Origin: Hirsutella rhossiliensis
Taxonomy: Eukaryota; Ascomycota; Sordariomycetes; Hypocreales; Ophiocordycipitaceae
NCBI RefSeq assembly: GCF_020360975.1
Contig: NW_025408671.1
Span: 1,488,001 to 1,552,000, forward strand
DNA length: 64,000 bases
Direction: 5' to 3'
This document shows, one piece after another, positions 21,381-33,516 of the stretch (its first letter is position 1; every line of letters starts with the position of its first letter). Below the pieces are notes generated by a model. That model was not told the DNA's origin and did not search any database. It was given only the letters and a program-made list of their open reading frames with translations. The position numbers and the translations under genes were made by a program.

Positions 21381-23605
21381 ATGACAGATAACATGGCTAC
21401 CCTGGAGGCAGCAAAAGCCGTTCTGGCGTCTCGTCGCGACCCCAGAGCCGATGTTCGTCGCTCAACAACACCAAAAGAACGCCTCTTTCCGTGCGAGATG
21501 CGGCCATCCGTTACAATGTGAAGAGCTCATCCGTACAGAGAGCCATTAATTTCATAAGAAACCCCTTTTCCCGTGCTCCAGGGCGTCCATTGGCGCTGAC
21601 GGAGGACGAAGACGACGCCCTGGTTGCGTATGTACAGTGGATGGAACGCACCGGCATGCCCGCCACGAGAGCAACTTGAAGCTGTTGCAAATGCAATAAG
21701 AATGCGTCGAGATCCCAATGCCCGCCCGGTCTCGTCAAGTTGGCTTGACAATTGGCGTGGAAGTCATCCTGCGATCGCGAAGACGTATCTCAAAGCAGTT
21801 GAACGAGCCCGAAGTCCTTTGAAGCCCACGGGGTAGAAGAAGTCGAATTTTTCTACTCAAAGCTTCGAGAAATCATCACCAGCTACCGTATTGGCAGTTC
21901 AGAGATCTGGAATGAAGACGAGGCCGGAATACGCATTGGGTGCCTGCGAGAACGCATCAAGTTCTCATCACGCGCACCACTAGAGTCAAGAGCACCCGGC
22001 CCCGAGTTTTAGACCCAGCAAACCGAGAATCCTGCACGGTAATTGCCTCAGTTAACGCAGTGGGGGACTCTCTTCCACCCTGGCTTGTTTTCCAACATTA
22101 CCCTACCACCAACTGGGCCGGCATCGACATCATGACAGGCGTACGGTTTGCCCAGTCGCCAACTGGCTTTTCCAACGCAGAGATACACCTTGAGTGGGCA
22201 AGGCATTTCAACTGCTGGTCTTGGGCATCGTCAGCGCAAGCAAAACAGTCAGGAAATTCGCTGGAAGAGTGGTTCGGCTGTGACGAGCATCTTCGGCGCC
22301 CCAACATGGGGATGAGTCGCGTGGAGGCGCCGCCAAACCAACGGCCTGACGACGAGAAGATCTACCGATTGCTTGTTGTGGATGGCTTTACAGGGCATAC
22401 CACCCTTGACTTTGCTGAGTATTGTATCAAGTTTGATATCATCATTGCTATTTTCCTCCACATTCCACCCACCTCATGCAGCCGCTTGATGTTGGGGTAT
22501 TCCAGCCACTAAAGTCAGCACATCAGAAAGCGCTTCGAAGTCGCTCGCAGAAGGCAACATATCATTTTCGCGGGTCAACTTCCTCACAGCTTTTCAGGAC
22601 GTATATGAGGCTGGCTTCACGCGGCATAACATTATGGCGGCATTTGAAAAAACAGGCCTCTTTCCTGTCGACCCAGCGCCGGTGATCACCAAGATCCTCC
22701 ACGAGCAGCTACGACAACAGCAGCCGATCAATCCTGCATACGCCTCGCTCCTACCCTCGGAGACGCGTTTCCAAGTCGCCGCGGATGCCCTCAATGATAT
22801 CCGGCAACGGTATGGGCCCCTCATGAGCTCGCCATCACGAGAAAACTTGCGGGTTCTTGCGAAAGTGAACACCGAGTCTATCGCGATGGCGTCACATTCC
22901 CAGGGCATAGTCAGCGATAAGAATAGCCGAACCCAGGCGTATGCGAATCGAATGAAGAGAGGCAAGATTGTCAGGCCGCGCGGAGAGTTTATCACGAGCT
23001 CCAGCATGGCCGACATCACCCGGGAGTATGAGGAGCTCCAGGCAAAGCAAACCCGGCTTCAAACGCGCCAGGAGATAAGGATGCATCTTAAACGAGTTCG
23101 TGGAGAGATGCAGAAGATCCGAGAAGACTATAAAGTCGGGAAGAAGCAGTTAGTCAATGGCAGAGTCAAGACATTGAACTTTAAGCCCTGGCTAGAGTTT
23201 ACGGGACGAGACGTTGAGTTCTACACTCTGGAGCAAAGTTGCGATACCCTCATGCGGGAGCTCAAAGAGCCATCCAAGGAATCCTTTTCTATGATACCAC
23301 GAAGAGAAATAACTCCGCCAGAGATGTCAGGCGCGCGCAGCGACCGACCTCGCCCACTTACAGATATGTCGTCGTTGCCCGGCAGTGACGATACCGTCTA
23401 TTTCACAGGCCTCGATCTTGACAAACATAGTGAGGATGGCGCCGACGATGAAGACGAGGACAATTTACTCGACACGCAAGAGAATATACCCTCATCGCCG
23501 CCGTTAGCAGCGGTTGAAGCGGTAGTCGATACACCATGCCCTCGACCGCGCACCCGATCGTCCAACAAGATACAGCAGACGCTCCAGGAACACAGGTATG
23601 GATAA
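21381..23605 (+). pseudogene. DDE transposase of element 1, frameshifted
   Basis: Coding sense is spread over all three frames. The first piece (from ATG 21381) ends in a frame change near 21487; the next holds a helix-turn-helix-like DNA-binding start (VRDAAIRYNV, APGRPLALTEDE). Later pieces hold the catalytic core: NEDEAGIRIG with the first acidic residue, LLVVDGFTGH with the second Asp, and LLQPLDVGVFQPLK-like sequence with the third Asp, split by a frame change near 22480. An intact 324-codon frame from 22634 to 23605 carries the C-terminal domain with KTGLFPVDPAP and an acidic, Ser-rich tail. At least four frame changes are present, so the protein is not made. Family: Tc1/mariner superfamily, pogo/Fot1 branch with a CENP-B-like DNA-binding region. 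Confidence 0.87.
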
Positions 23606-23871
23606 AATAGCTCTCAGAGACGCACAACAGGCGAAATTACTACATAATACGTCTATTTGGACTCACAAACGCGGTCTTCCTATCTCTTCGACTGGAAGGC
23701 GGCAGCTCCTAAATAGGCCCAAAGACGTGATTTTTTCACTTTTCGTTGTTACTTGCGTCTTTAGGTGATCCGCAGCTATTGATCACATGTATATTTTAGC
23801 TATTTGAAGTCGCATTGACGGCACCATGAAGCGAAGCGTAAATTTCCATTTTGCACCCCAAATTGAGGACC

Positions 23872-23972
23872 CTGCTGTGCCGGATTTTTTGGGCTGTGCC
23901 GGATTTTTTGGGCCAACTAAGTGGCGAAGACACTTAGTTGGGCTGCTGTGGCCCCACACCAAGATCAACGGG
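23872..23972 (-). repeat. Right terminal inverted repeat of element 1
   Basis: Reverse complement of the left repeat over 101 bp, with the same internal palindrome and paired direct repeats; followed by TA at 23973-23974. Confidence 0.92.
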
Positions 23973-23974
23973 TA

Positions 23975-26900
23975 GGCGGATGGGTCCCCGAGTCATCCTG
24001 GTGCCACCTGGGAAGTCCGTACTGTACCTGCCAAGTGGTACCAAACGGTCGTCAGCGTGTCCCGCTACGGAGTACGTGCTGAGAGGAAAGACAAACGCGA
24101 CGATTACAAGACACAAGGCACAACAATAATGACAATGGATTTTTGCATGAATAGCGGCCCGTCAGCGCGCACGCCAAGCTCCATCTGGCCGCCCATGGAA
24201 TGATGGGCCGGAAATGAGGCCCCATGAGAGTACTCCGTACAGCTCGTGTACTTGTACGGATACTTACTGCCAGTGCAAATCCCATCGGCAATACGGAGTA
24301 CAGTGGTCGGCACGCATAAAAGTGTAATGGATTTACCATCTCGGACCGGGAAGGAACCATTTATGCGATAGCGCAGGCTAGCGAGGAAACAGAAAAACAT
24401 ATTTTTGGCACCCAACCACGCAGTCAAATGCATCAGCCCCAGGGAAAAAGAAAGTAGAGGCAAGAGCCCCGGATGGGGGGCTGAGAAGAAGCGTGAGAAT
24501 CGCGCACAGATGCCCGGTATTTTGCACCGTGTGCCCTCTGTCGTGTTACACACTGTGCAGTGCAAAGCTTTCAGTGGTGAATGTTTATCCGAGCATTGCA
24601 GCGTAATCTCCGGGCCCGTATCTGCCGAATGGGGTGGGGCGCAGGGCTCAAGACTGTCTCGCACTGTACATCACGTACTGTGCACATGTCCCCACCCAGC
24701 CACCCTCGGGCATCGTGACCAGCTTCCTTTCATTCTTGTTTTCCGACTCTCTCGCCATCCCACTCTGCATGCCCGCAATGACCGTCGCCGACTGCCAGAT
24801 GCCCTCATCGAGCTGCACGAGACAGGAACGAATGGTGCTTGGACCTTGGGGCTCAAAGCGGGGTAAAAAAAAATGGCCGGTCCAAAAGTAGGCAAAATGG
24901 TAGGGAGAGCGGCTGTGTTTTCTTTACGCTCATGACGAGACGGAGATGGATGGTGGTGGGAGTGGCGGCTCATCACAAACCTCTTGCCACCGAATCGCGA
25001 TCCAAGAGCCGGGGTCCATGACGCCAATCGACTTTGGCCACCCCTGTCCCGATCCGTGGCGCCGCCAGCGAGTGCGCACGCCATTCTCTCGCAGCGTCAA
25101 TGATCTCTCCAACGCACCGGCAGAGCGCTGACACCAAACAAGGCTGAGGCTCGGCCCGCCCCATTTCTTCTCGGGCCGCATCGCCTCGCTCTGTGGGTCG
25201 AGTCTCCGGTCCCGCTTTCGTTTTGGATGCCGCCTCGCAACATGCGTTTCCCTCGGCGTCAACAGGCTCTCATTTGATTCATCTACTTGGCCGGGAGCTC
25301 GTGGCCTCCCCGTTACACCCCGAAGCCAACAAACCGACCCCTCCGTCGGAGACTGAACGTCATAGCGGGGGCCATTCTTGGTCCAAACGACTGAAGCACA
25401 ATGGCCCATCCTATCCTACTGGGCAATCGATCGCATCAAGAGTTTCCTGACGGCGCTCCTTTCAGCCCCCACTTCGTCCACCGCTACTTGTTGGATCCAT
25501 GCGTGGCCGCTACCGACTCATTGCTGGCCTGGCCTGCTGTATCGCCACTGGCCTTGCTCCGGCCGCTTTTGCTTCCCCGAATCGTGCCCGTCACCGGCGG
25601 ACGCCACGGGTCGTGAGCGTCTTTGGCATACCGCTCGATGCTGTAGCCTGACCCGCTTCCTGATGCCTTGGTATCTGTGTCATGAGCTCAGCATTTGTTT
25701 TCCAATTTGATCGAGAGCGTCTTACTTCCGGACGCGCCCGCGGTCTTCTTGCTTTGCTCACTCATTGTTCTGACAGGTTTGTGCTTTTGGAGACGCAAAA
25801 TCTTGTCAACTCGATTACTTGCCTTTGCCTTGATTGGAATGGCTGTTTCTCTGCTGAGCAGTCAAAGGGGCTACAATCCGAGCATAGACCCCCGTCCTTT
25901 ATACTCTGGGCTCAAGAGGATCTCAGCATTCCCAACTGCCTACCGCTCGTCACACCAACGACGTCGCCGCCGAGCCTTGACAAACTGAAATCATCCTCTG
26001 CGATGCATCCTGCGTCGCCCGTCGGCTTCCTGCATGAGCGCTGGGAGCCATCATATTTCCCTTTAGGGATTGAAACACGGTTTCCGGCGACTAGGACCTC
26101 GGGTTGCATGTTACGACGCATCCGTGGAACACGACTTTATATCCACCGCTCCGGCCATTCTTGCGTGACCGCGCCGGCGCATCTTCAGCGTCGGTTCCTT
26201 CGGCGCTCTCTGCCAGGCTTTTGTGGCAGCTGCGTGTGCTCCTACTCTCTGCCTGGCGCCATATTAATGTTGACATCGCACACCAGGACGCAGCAGTCGC
26301 CTCCGCGGTACGGACATCCCGGCGGTCATCTCGTTCCCTGAGCCTTGGAACTGGAGCGGTTGGCTTCCTAAGCCACCAAAGCCGGCTCCACAATCGCCGG
26401 CTGAGCCATTCTCCTAGTCCCGAGAAGCAACAGCCGGCCATGTTCGCATACGTGCGCGCATTGCTTGCATCGTTTGAGACTTGCAACCTTCTCCTCCAAC
26501 TTGAAGCGCGCTCACCCTAGTGTGCCGCGGAACCCGGATCGGCTAGTTGGACAACCTTGGACATGGGCCCGCTTGCCGTGAGGAAACAGTTGGTGGCGCA
26601 AAAGACTCACCCACGACCCTGTTACTCTAGCTTGGTCAGATTGCCCTTGACAAGCGCTCACGACAGCGGCTGCCTGCATTCAGGGGTACAGGAGCTTGTG
26701 CGGCTCCAACGGTCGGTTGGGGATCCGATGTCCATTTCCACCTCATTCGTCGCGGATCTCCCCACTTGTTTTCCCGGGACGCCGTGAGACTCTGACGAGA
26801 TGCCTAATACCTGCCACGGCCTTGAGCCCCGAGGAGAGATGCCTTGTTACTCTGCTGCGGCCACGCGACTGAGACTGCAGGCACCTGAGCGGTCGGTGTT

Positions 26901-28687
26901 GCGTTGCCCTGTGACATGCCCTGTCCATCTCGTCAAGACAAAGCCATTTGAGTCGAGATTTGCCCTCTCCACCACTAAGAAGTCCTTGCGGTCTCTTCAT
27001 GTATGCCTTCAACGCGCACCATCTTGTGGACTGTCGCCGAAAAGGGGCACGTTCGTCTGACATGACCGAGGGCGTGCTACAGGCACATGACCACCTTGGA
27101 GTGTTTGACATACACCGTTCCCAACGTAATACCGTCTGCCGTTGCGCATTTTCTCAATGCCGTGTCACAAGCCGAAATGCACTGGCGTCACTCTTAATAC
27201 CCAACAACGGAGAACGGCAGAGTGCTCTCCCGCTTCCGGCAATCTGCATAGCCAAGCTCGCAGAAGTAGCTGCACTGACATGAGCCTCAGCTGCTGGACA
27301 TGCTCAGCAGTCAGCTCGAATCCGTGGCCACGGCGTCACAACGATGCAGTGCTGATTGTTGGGAGTAGCAGGTAGAATAACTCTGCCACCGGAGATGCCA
27401 AACAGCCCATCAGTCTGCTGCAAGGGGATCCAAGACGCTGACAGTCAGCCACAGCAATACCAGTCCAACATCAATCCACGTACGCGCCGTTTGTCACACC
27501 AAAGCTTCAGCTCGAATGCGCTCGAAGCTGCAGTTTTGACGGTTCACAAGACATCCTTGGGAAATGGAACCATAAACCTGCCTTGATATCGACTCGAGAT
27601 GATCCGATGGGCTTACGGATTCGGCGTCGTTCACTGGCCATGTCAAAGATGGCGAGGTTTCACCCAAAACGGCCTTGCGGCATAAACCTGCTTGGTGCAG
27701 CCGGAGGTCTCACAGCACATGGCCTGACGGCTGGCAGAGACGTGATGGATGGCATGGCTTTCCGACGACATAACTTTCCGTATGCACCCTTGGAAGTTGA
27801 TGGGTCAGCCACGCTCTCGTCTGAATTTGGCGAGTTGGATGCTGCTTTTTTGGATTACGCATGCACTTACACTTTACCGAGTCTGTCCAACCCTCTGCTC
27901 CGCGAGGGTGGACTTGTCAGGCAACTCTTTGCTGTCCGAGTCGAAGGACGAGTCCTCGGCCCAAGACTGCTGTGTGAGGCTCAAGGGAATCGTTAATCGT
28001 TCGCCGCCGTGCCAGTGTGCCACAGGCTCCAGGCTCTTTTGCTGGCCTCGGCTGGAAACGTCACCTCGGGCGTCAGCCAGTCAAACCTGTCATGCAACTG
28101 TTCGGACAAGCAGAGGGAGGATGCCGGCGACCTCGTATTTGGGCCATGTCTCCCCGCCCCCGATGCCCCTGCAGTGCGTAGGTGCGAGATTAGCCGGGTC
28201 CAGCTTACCAGAGTAGAGGGGAGGAGAGGAGTGAGGATTGTCTCTGGGGGCGGCTTTTAGGATTTGCTGGGGCGCACAAGGAAGAGGGATGGCGTGTTTT
28301 GGGGGACGTTGAGGTTTCGGGACTCTTTGCTGACTAGAAGGGCTAGATTAGCACAAGACGTTGACATTGAATGCTTCTGGTTGTTCGCCTGTCAAGTTGT
28401 TTGGATAATCTCTGCTCTTTCTCTTTGTTTGTGTGCTTGATTATCAAACGAAGCTTACGGCATCCATCGATGAACAGGCCTCAAGCTCAAAAAGAAGGGT
28501 ACTCTGTAAACGAAGTGGTCTCTTTGAAGTTACCAGCTACGTAGCAAATCGTACCCCTGAAATGTCCAGAGCGCCATGCATCCCCCGGGTATCTCTCTTG
28601 TAGCGCAAACGGATATCCCCGATAGTCCCCTTCCCTTCAAAGCCAGCCATATACAACCCTCACCTCAAGTCCGTAAACCCGGCCTCG
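23975..28687. other. Gene-poor region
   Basis: About 4.7 kb without a gene I can support. Open frames of 70-220 codons occur on both strands but none shows a family motif or a convincing exon chain. A short frame at 25497-25649 begins with a good signal-peptide-like sequence (RLIAGLACCIATGLAPAAFA) and then stops, so decayed secreted-protein genes may lie here. Three copies of the 9-mer TACGGAGTA or its complement occur between 24066 and 24300. Confidence 0.4.
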
Positions 28688-29876
28688 TCAAGGCAAATAC
28701 GCTCCGTCATCGGACGACTCCTCGTCCCAGAGATCCTTGCTGGCCACGCAGGCGGGACACTTGGGGTGAAGCAGATACAAGTTGCTGTATTTGAGGACGC
28801 CGAGGGCCAGATCGCCGTGTTTGCACATGACGGGCTCGAGGGCCTTGCAGGTGGGCGCGCCCCAGGCGAAGCTGGCGGCGATGAGGCGGCAGGGGATCTC
28901 GCGCATGGCACAGTCCGAGGGGGCTGTCGTCTGGTAGAGCTCGTCGACGACGGCGGGGAAGTCCGGGTGCGTCTCGAAGACTTGGCGGGCCGTGTTCCAG
29001 AAGCGCTCGCGGGCGAGGAGCATGAGGGCGGGGACGTCGAATTTGTCGGCCATGACGTAGACGCGGAGAGAGGTGGCGAGGCTGGTGGGGCGGTCGTGCT
29101 TGTAAGCCTGTATGTCCACGGCGTCGTCTTCCGTGGCTGGGGCTTCGTCGGCCTCGGATCCTGAAGAGTATTCCTCCCTGGGCTCTTCCACGTCGACCTG
29201 GTCAAGGCCGACTTGGCCAGCCTCAACTTGGCCAACCTCAGCCTCGTCGTCGTCGTCGTCGTTTGACTCCTCGTCGCTCGACTCGTCCGCATTGGACTCA
29301 CTCCCGGGCTCCTCATCGTCGTCGGGCCCCGGTTGATGACCGTCGTCGGCGCCGCATAGCGTGGCGTGCACCTGGCTCCTGAGCCTCGGCCGCTTGAAGC
29401 GATCCCACTGGCCTCCCGTGACAACGCCGAGGGGGGCTTGCAGCTCGCGTCCAACGTCGTCGAGGGTCAGAGTTGCGGCGTGGGCGGGCTTGTCGAGGAC
29501 CAGGTGCTCGCCGTCCTGGTAGTTGCCCGTGTAGAGGAACTGGAGGAAGTGGGTTACGATCTCGGGCTCATCGTCGGGCAGGTCGATGACGCCGGTCTCG
29601 GCTTCCTGTGGCTGAAGTCGGCGCCAGAAACGTGGGCCAAGGGCGCCTTGAATGAGATGCAAGTGTTTGATGCATCATCCGACGTACCTTGAAGCCGTTG
29701 TCACAGGCCTTGGCGAAGAAGGAAGACTGCGGGCAGACGATGGCTCGGTGGGCCTTGAAGTCTTGGCCGCCGCAGCGGATGACGAGGTCGGCGTACTTGT
29801 GGTCGAGCAGCAGTGTCTTGAGGGAGTGGTAGACGCCGTCGAGGGGAGACGCTTCGGCGTCGTCGGACGGCGCCAT
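28688..29876 (-). CDS. BTB/POZ-domain protein with acidic insert
   Basis: Two exons, 29876-29688 and 29605-28688, encode 368 residues. The N-terminal domain is a BTB/POZ fold: LLDHKYADLVIRCGGQDFKAHRAIVCPQSSFFAKACD, then after the splice GVIDLPDDEPEIVTHFLQFLYTGNY. BTB domains dimerise and often bind Cullin-3 as substrate adaptors of ubiquitin ligases; in fungi many are uncharacterised. Residues about 155-205 form a very acidic Asp/Glu/Ser run, and the BTB-linked helices return at SLRVYVMADKFDVPALMLLARERF. The C-terminal part carries CPACVAS, a Cys pair of unknown use. The join was placed because AAG|GAA restores the BTB block without gap; the intron is 82 bp with GTACGT..CACAG ends. An Asp-rich insert between BTB halves is unusual. 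The substrate or partner is unknown. Confidence 0.89.
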
Positions 29877-32455
29877 GGCCCGGGATGGGAGTAGCGCAGT
29901 CGAGGACGGCGACGGCGGCGCCGACCTGAATGAATGCTGCGAGCGGCGGGCTGGACGGGGCACGGGAGGTCTGGCTGTTGGTGTTGCGAAGAAGGAAAAG
30001 TGGCGAAGGAGGCTCAAGCATGAAGGCCTGAAGTGACGTGGAGTCGCAGTTGGCGTCAGCTGGCAGTGGCGGCCCGAGGCCATTGGCTTTGCGCGGGCCG
30101 ACCCGCCTCCGGGGGAACCAGGCCTGAAGCCAAGCCTGAAGCCAGGCCCGAAGCCTGGAGCCTCCTTTTCCTCTTTCACTGTGGCAGCTTCGCCTTGCTA
30201 GAGCACCCGAGAGGGAGAGAGAGGGGGAGGGGGGGAGAGCAAGGGGCGCAGGTGATGCGATGCCATGATGCTTTCGGGACTTGAGAAGTTGATCCAAGAG
30301 GACGCGGTCAGTTTGAGCTCAAGTCGGGCAATAAATAAATGGAGGAGCTGGCAAGGAGAAGTGCATGGTTGACGGTGTTGAGGGCATCGTGTCTGTACAC
30401 AGGTCAGAAGTACGCGACCTGTCACCCCGTATGGCTCAAGTGCAAGAGTCACAGGCAGTCAGGCACTTACTCCAAGACCTACTTCAAAGTTCAAACAGCC
30501 CGTTACTGAGAGCCGGGGCAGCAGCCCGGCGCTGTGGGACTGAAGGATGGAAGCGGCGCATCATCTCCTGCGCTGCGGCCTGCTTGGACGGAAGGGATAT
30601 GCCCAACACGGCCAGATCAAGCAGGCAGGGACTCCAGGGAGGTGCATACACGGCATCAACAGAGGACGACAAAGAAAGGTTGCGAGTGCGTTGCCCGGAC
30701 CCTCTGGCTTCCATCGCCGACTTTGGTCCGCTTCCACTCCACCATGACAGGCGTGGGTGTGTGGATTCTGGCAAGAAAAACGAAAGCGACTGTTCACCGT
30801 CTCCAGTGAGGGAACACGCCGATACATGTATCCTCTCCCTCCCGCCCGTCCGGCGTTGGCCATGTTGTTAATTTGCATGTGCTCGTCGAGGCGCCCTTGC
30901 CGCCCTGAATCACTTCAGCTGTCTCGCAGTGGCCTCCTTGTGACAACCCTTTGTGATAACCCCCTTTAGCCCTCTGACTCTGCGCCGCCGGCCGCCGGCT
31001 CCGCCCCCTAGCACGGGCAACGGGCAACGGGCATCGGGCATCGGGCATCGGGTTGTTTTGTAATCATCATTGTTTTAGCTGCTCCCGCACCAGACGAGTT
31101 ACTGTGCTGTGCTCTGATTCTCCCACCTCCGTGAGCCGCCATTGACTTGGAAAACCTCCCCGAGCTCCCACGAGCTCGCGCCGCCGCCGCCCACGTCTCC
31201 ATCTGTGTAGCCATAGAGTGTACATGCGGCGGCTGCACGCCATTCGGATCCATCGGCCGTCTGTCACTTCTGAGTTCTGGGCCTGGCAGCCCTGACAAAG
31301 CGCGGCTAAGACATCGACCCATACGAGCGAGACTGCAACGTCTCTACTCTCTAGTCTCGGCCGCTTCGCTTCCCTCATCTGTGGCGCATCTTTCTCTCGG
31401 TAAAGGCTGCCGTGGCGGCTCATGTCATGGGAACCTGCCATCCTCCCTCATTGTGTCGACCCGCGCCGTATCGAGTACGAGCATGGCCATGGATGAGCAG
31501 ACACAGTCCCCGCAAAAGGAACCCTTCCTGGCCATTGTGGCCTGAGTGTCAGAGCGCAGCAAGACAGCGAGGCCAACGTCGTCGCAGTATTATCAATCTT
31601 GCCTCCGGCGAAAGGTCGGGGCAACGGTCATTTGCGGGGGCTCAATTCGGTCAAACACCCCATGGATCGAAGCCGGGGGGGCTGGTAGGTCGAATCGAGG
31701 GGGGATTCCGCCCTGCATCTTGCCCCCCTGCCTGGTCTGTTCGCCTCCTGAAGGGATGGAGAAGAAAAACCTAGTAAAAAAAGGGGAGATGGAAGAGATG
31801 CTTGGGCCCCGGAGAAAAGGACAAGCCTGCGGCTGGACTGGGCCAATAAGACAAGTCGAGCGTTGCCCGATGAATAGATAGCCGTCTCAGATCAGGCGCG
31901 GGAAATATAGCGGCTGAAGTGGTTGTTGGACGCAGAACGAGGGAGAAAAGACAGGGATCGGTCGGCGGGATGGGCCGCGGAACTGCGTGTCGGGGGCCGG
32001 CCTTGCTTTTTCTGCACCTCCCCATCAGACTAGAGAGGCCAAGCGGGCGCCAACACTCGCGTCATGCGTCTTCACTCTAATGTAGTTGCTCGAGCGGGCA
32101 TCAAAGTCCATGTCTGACTTGTCGCTAGCATCTCAGCTCTACCAACAGGAGGTGTCAGTTCTATGAGATTTCGGCCCCCTCTCCCTTTGCTGTCCGTGAG
32201 ACCAAAGAGTCCGTGGCTGGTAGCTGGGTAAACGTCGTAGAGTCTCAAGGTCATGATGTGTGCAGAGCTTGAGGGGGGCTCATCCGTGTATAAAAGAAGG
32301 TCCTGCGCCCGGCCAAGGACAGCTTTCTTTCCTCATCAGCTCAACTCAGCAACAACCCAGTCACTCACTCTTCGCTCTTTTCCAAGCCCACCTTCGTTAG
32401 GTTTTTTGACACTCTCTTCTCTCCAACACCACCAACAAAACCACCAACCGCAAAC
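29877..32455. other. Long intergenic region with hydrophobin promoter
   Basis: About 2.6 kb between divergent genes. It holds short imperfect tandem repeats (around 30117-30160, and a CGGGCAT-type repeat at about 31014-31052) and the hydrophobin core promoter at its right end. A long upstream region is common for strongly regulated hydrophobin genes. I see no gene. Confidence 0.5.
32289..32295 (+). promoter_or_regulatory. TATA box candidate of the hydrophobin gene
   Basis: TATAAAA lies 167 bp before the ATG and is followed by a long CT-rich leader, the usual pattern of highly expressed fungal genes. Confidence 0.6.
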
Positions 32456-33516
32456 ATGAAGTTCGTCGCTGTCGCCTCCGTCTTCCTGGCCTCTGCCATC
32501 GCCGCCCCTCTCGAGGAGCGCTCCGACAGCTATCCCGCTGGCAACACGGGCTACGGCAACGATGACTCGTACTCCGCCCACCAGTACAAGGATGGCAACC
32601 GCCACAACCACGGCAACGGCGACTACTCCAAGGATGTCTACCGCCTGCCTCTTGGCGGCTCCTACCCCAAGGGCTCCGACTTCCCCAGCCGCGGCAACGA
32701 CCACTACGCCGGGTACCGCCGCGGCGACGACTATCCCGTCCACGACCACCACGATGGTGACTTCCATGACCACAAGGACTTTGGGCACAAAGACTTTGGG
32801 CACAAGGACTTTGACCACAAGGACTTCAGCCACAAGGACTACCCCCACGGCGGCTTCCCTAGCCATGGCGGATTCCCCAACAGCGGATACCCTTACAACA
32901 AGGGCTACCCTCGCGGCGGCTACCCCAATAACTGGAACAACGGTGGCAACTGGAACAATGGCGGCAACGGCGGCAACTGGAACAACGGTGGCAATGGCGG
33001 TAACTGGAACAACGGCAACAACGGTGGCAACTGGAACAACGGCAACAACGGCAACAACGGCGGCAACTGGAACAACGGCAACAATGGAGGCAACTGGAAC
33101 AACGGCGGCAACAACGGCGGCAACAACGGTGGCAACAACGGCGGCAACAATGGCGGCAACAACGGTGGCAACAACGGTGGCGGCAGCTTTGATCTCTGCC
33201 CCGCCGGTCTCCTCTACTCCACTCCCCAGTGCTGCCAGACTGGTATCCTCGGTGTTGCCGACCTCGACTGCAAGACCCGTATGTCTTGACCTCGCCCCAT
33301 CTCTCCATGCTTCACTCGGCTAACATTATCCACAGCGAGCGAGAGGCCCAGCGCCGGCTCCTCGTTCCAGTCCATTTGCGGGAAGCAGGGTCGCAAGGCT
33401 CAGTGCTGCTCCATCCCCGTTGTAAGTGGCCAGCCAGCTGTCCATAATTTGCATGCCAGACTAACAAGTCGCAGGCTGGCCTTGCCGTCCTCTGCACCGA
33501 CCCCGTCGGCGCCTAA
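32456..33516 (+). CDS. Class II hydrophobin with long Asn/Gly- and His-Lys-Asp-Phe-rich leader
   Basis: Secreted surface-active protein that assembles at water-air or wall interfaces. Exons 32456-33278, 33336-33421 and 33475-33516 join in frame to 316 residues. Residues 1-17 are a signal peptide (ending AIAA). Residues about 105-128 repeat H-K-D-F five times and residues about 158-245 consist almost only of Asn and Gly with regular Trp (NWNNGGN units). The C-terminal 70 residues are a complete hydrophobin: eight Cys spaced C-10-CC-11-C-16-C-8-CC-10-C, the class II pattern except for 10 rather than the more usual 9 residues in the first gap. Ordinary class II proteins are about 100 residues, so two-thirds of this one is extra. 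Asn/Gly-rich hydrophobin leaders are known in Claviceps, where several hydrophobin units follow; here there is one. Both introns carry CTAAC branch sites. Confidence 0.94.
32770..32840 (+). repeat. HKDF-coding tandem repeat
   Basis: Five nearly identical 15-bp units coding for (H)KDF-x within the hydrophobin leader. The codon-level similarity of the units points to recent slippage or duplication. Confidence 0.85.
32929..33183 (+). repeat. Asn/Gly/Trp-coding minisatellite in the hydrophobin gene
   Basis: About 250 bp built of AAC/GGC/GGT codons with periodic TGG, giving NWNNGGN-type and then pure NNGG units. Unit number is probably variable between strains, and the stretch is a likely assembly or sequencing trouble spot. 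Confidence 0.9.

Larger units (their letters stand above)
21189..23972 (+). mobile_element. pogo/Fot1-type DNA transposon, decayed (element 1)
   Basis: A 2784-bp element bounded by terminal inverted repeats of about 102 bp and flanked on both sides by TA, the target duplication of the Tc1/mariner superfamily. Between the repeats lies a broken transposase of the DDE type. The right end mirrors the left end exactly apart from one A in a homopolymer run. The outer 10 bases are CCCGTTGATC at each end. The near-identical repeats argue that it was once a complete, mobile copy; frameshifts now stop it making its own transposase, though it could still be moved in trans. Confidence 0.93.

Noticed and set aside
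24104..24664. Minus-strand frame of 186 codons
   Set aside because: Protein-like length but no domain, no signal peptide and no neighbouring exon; kept as unassigned intergenic sequence.
30117..30160. Short GC-rich tandem repeats considered as a CRISPR-like or regulatory array
   Set aside because: Irregular units without spacers in a eukaryotic genome; simple low-complexity sequence.
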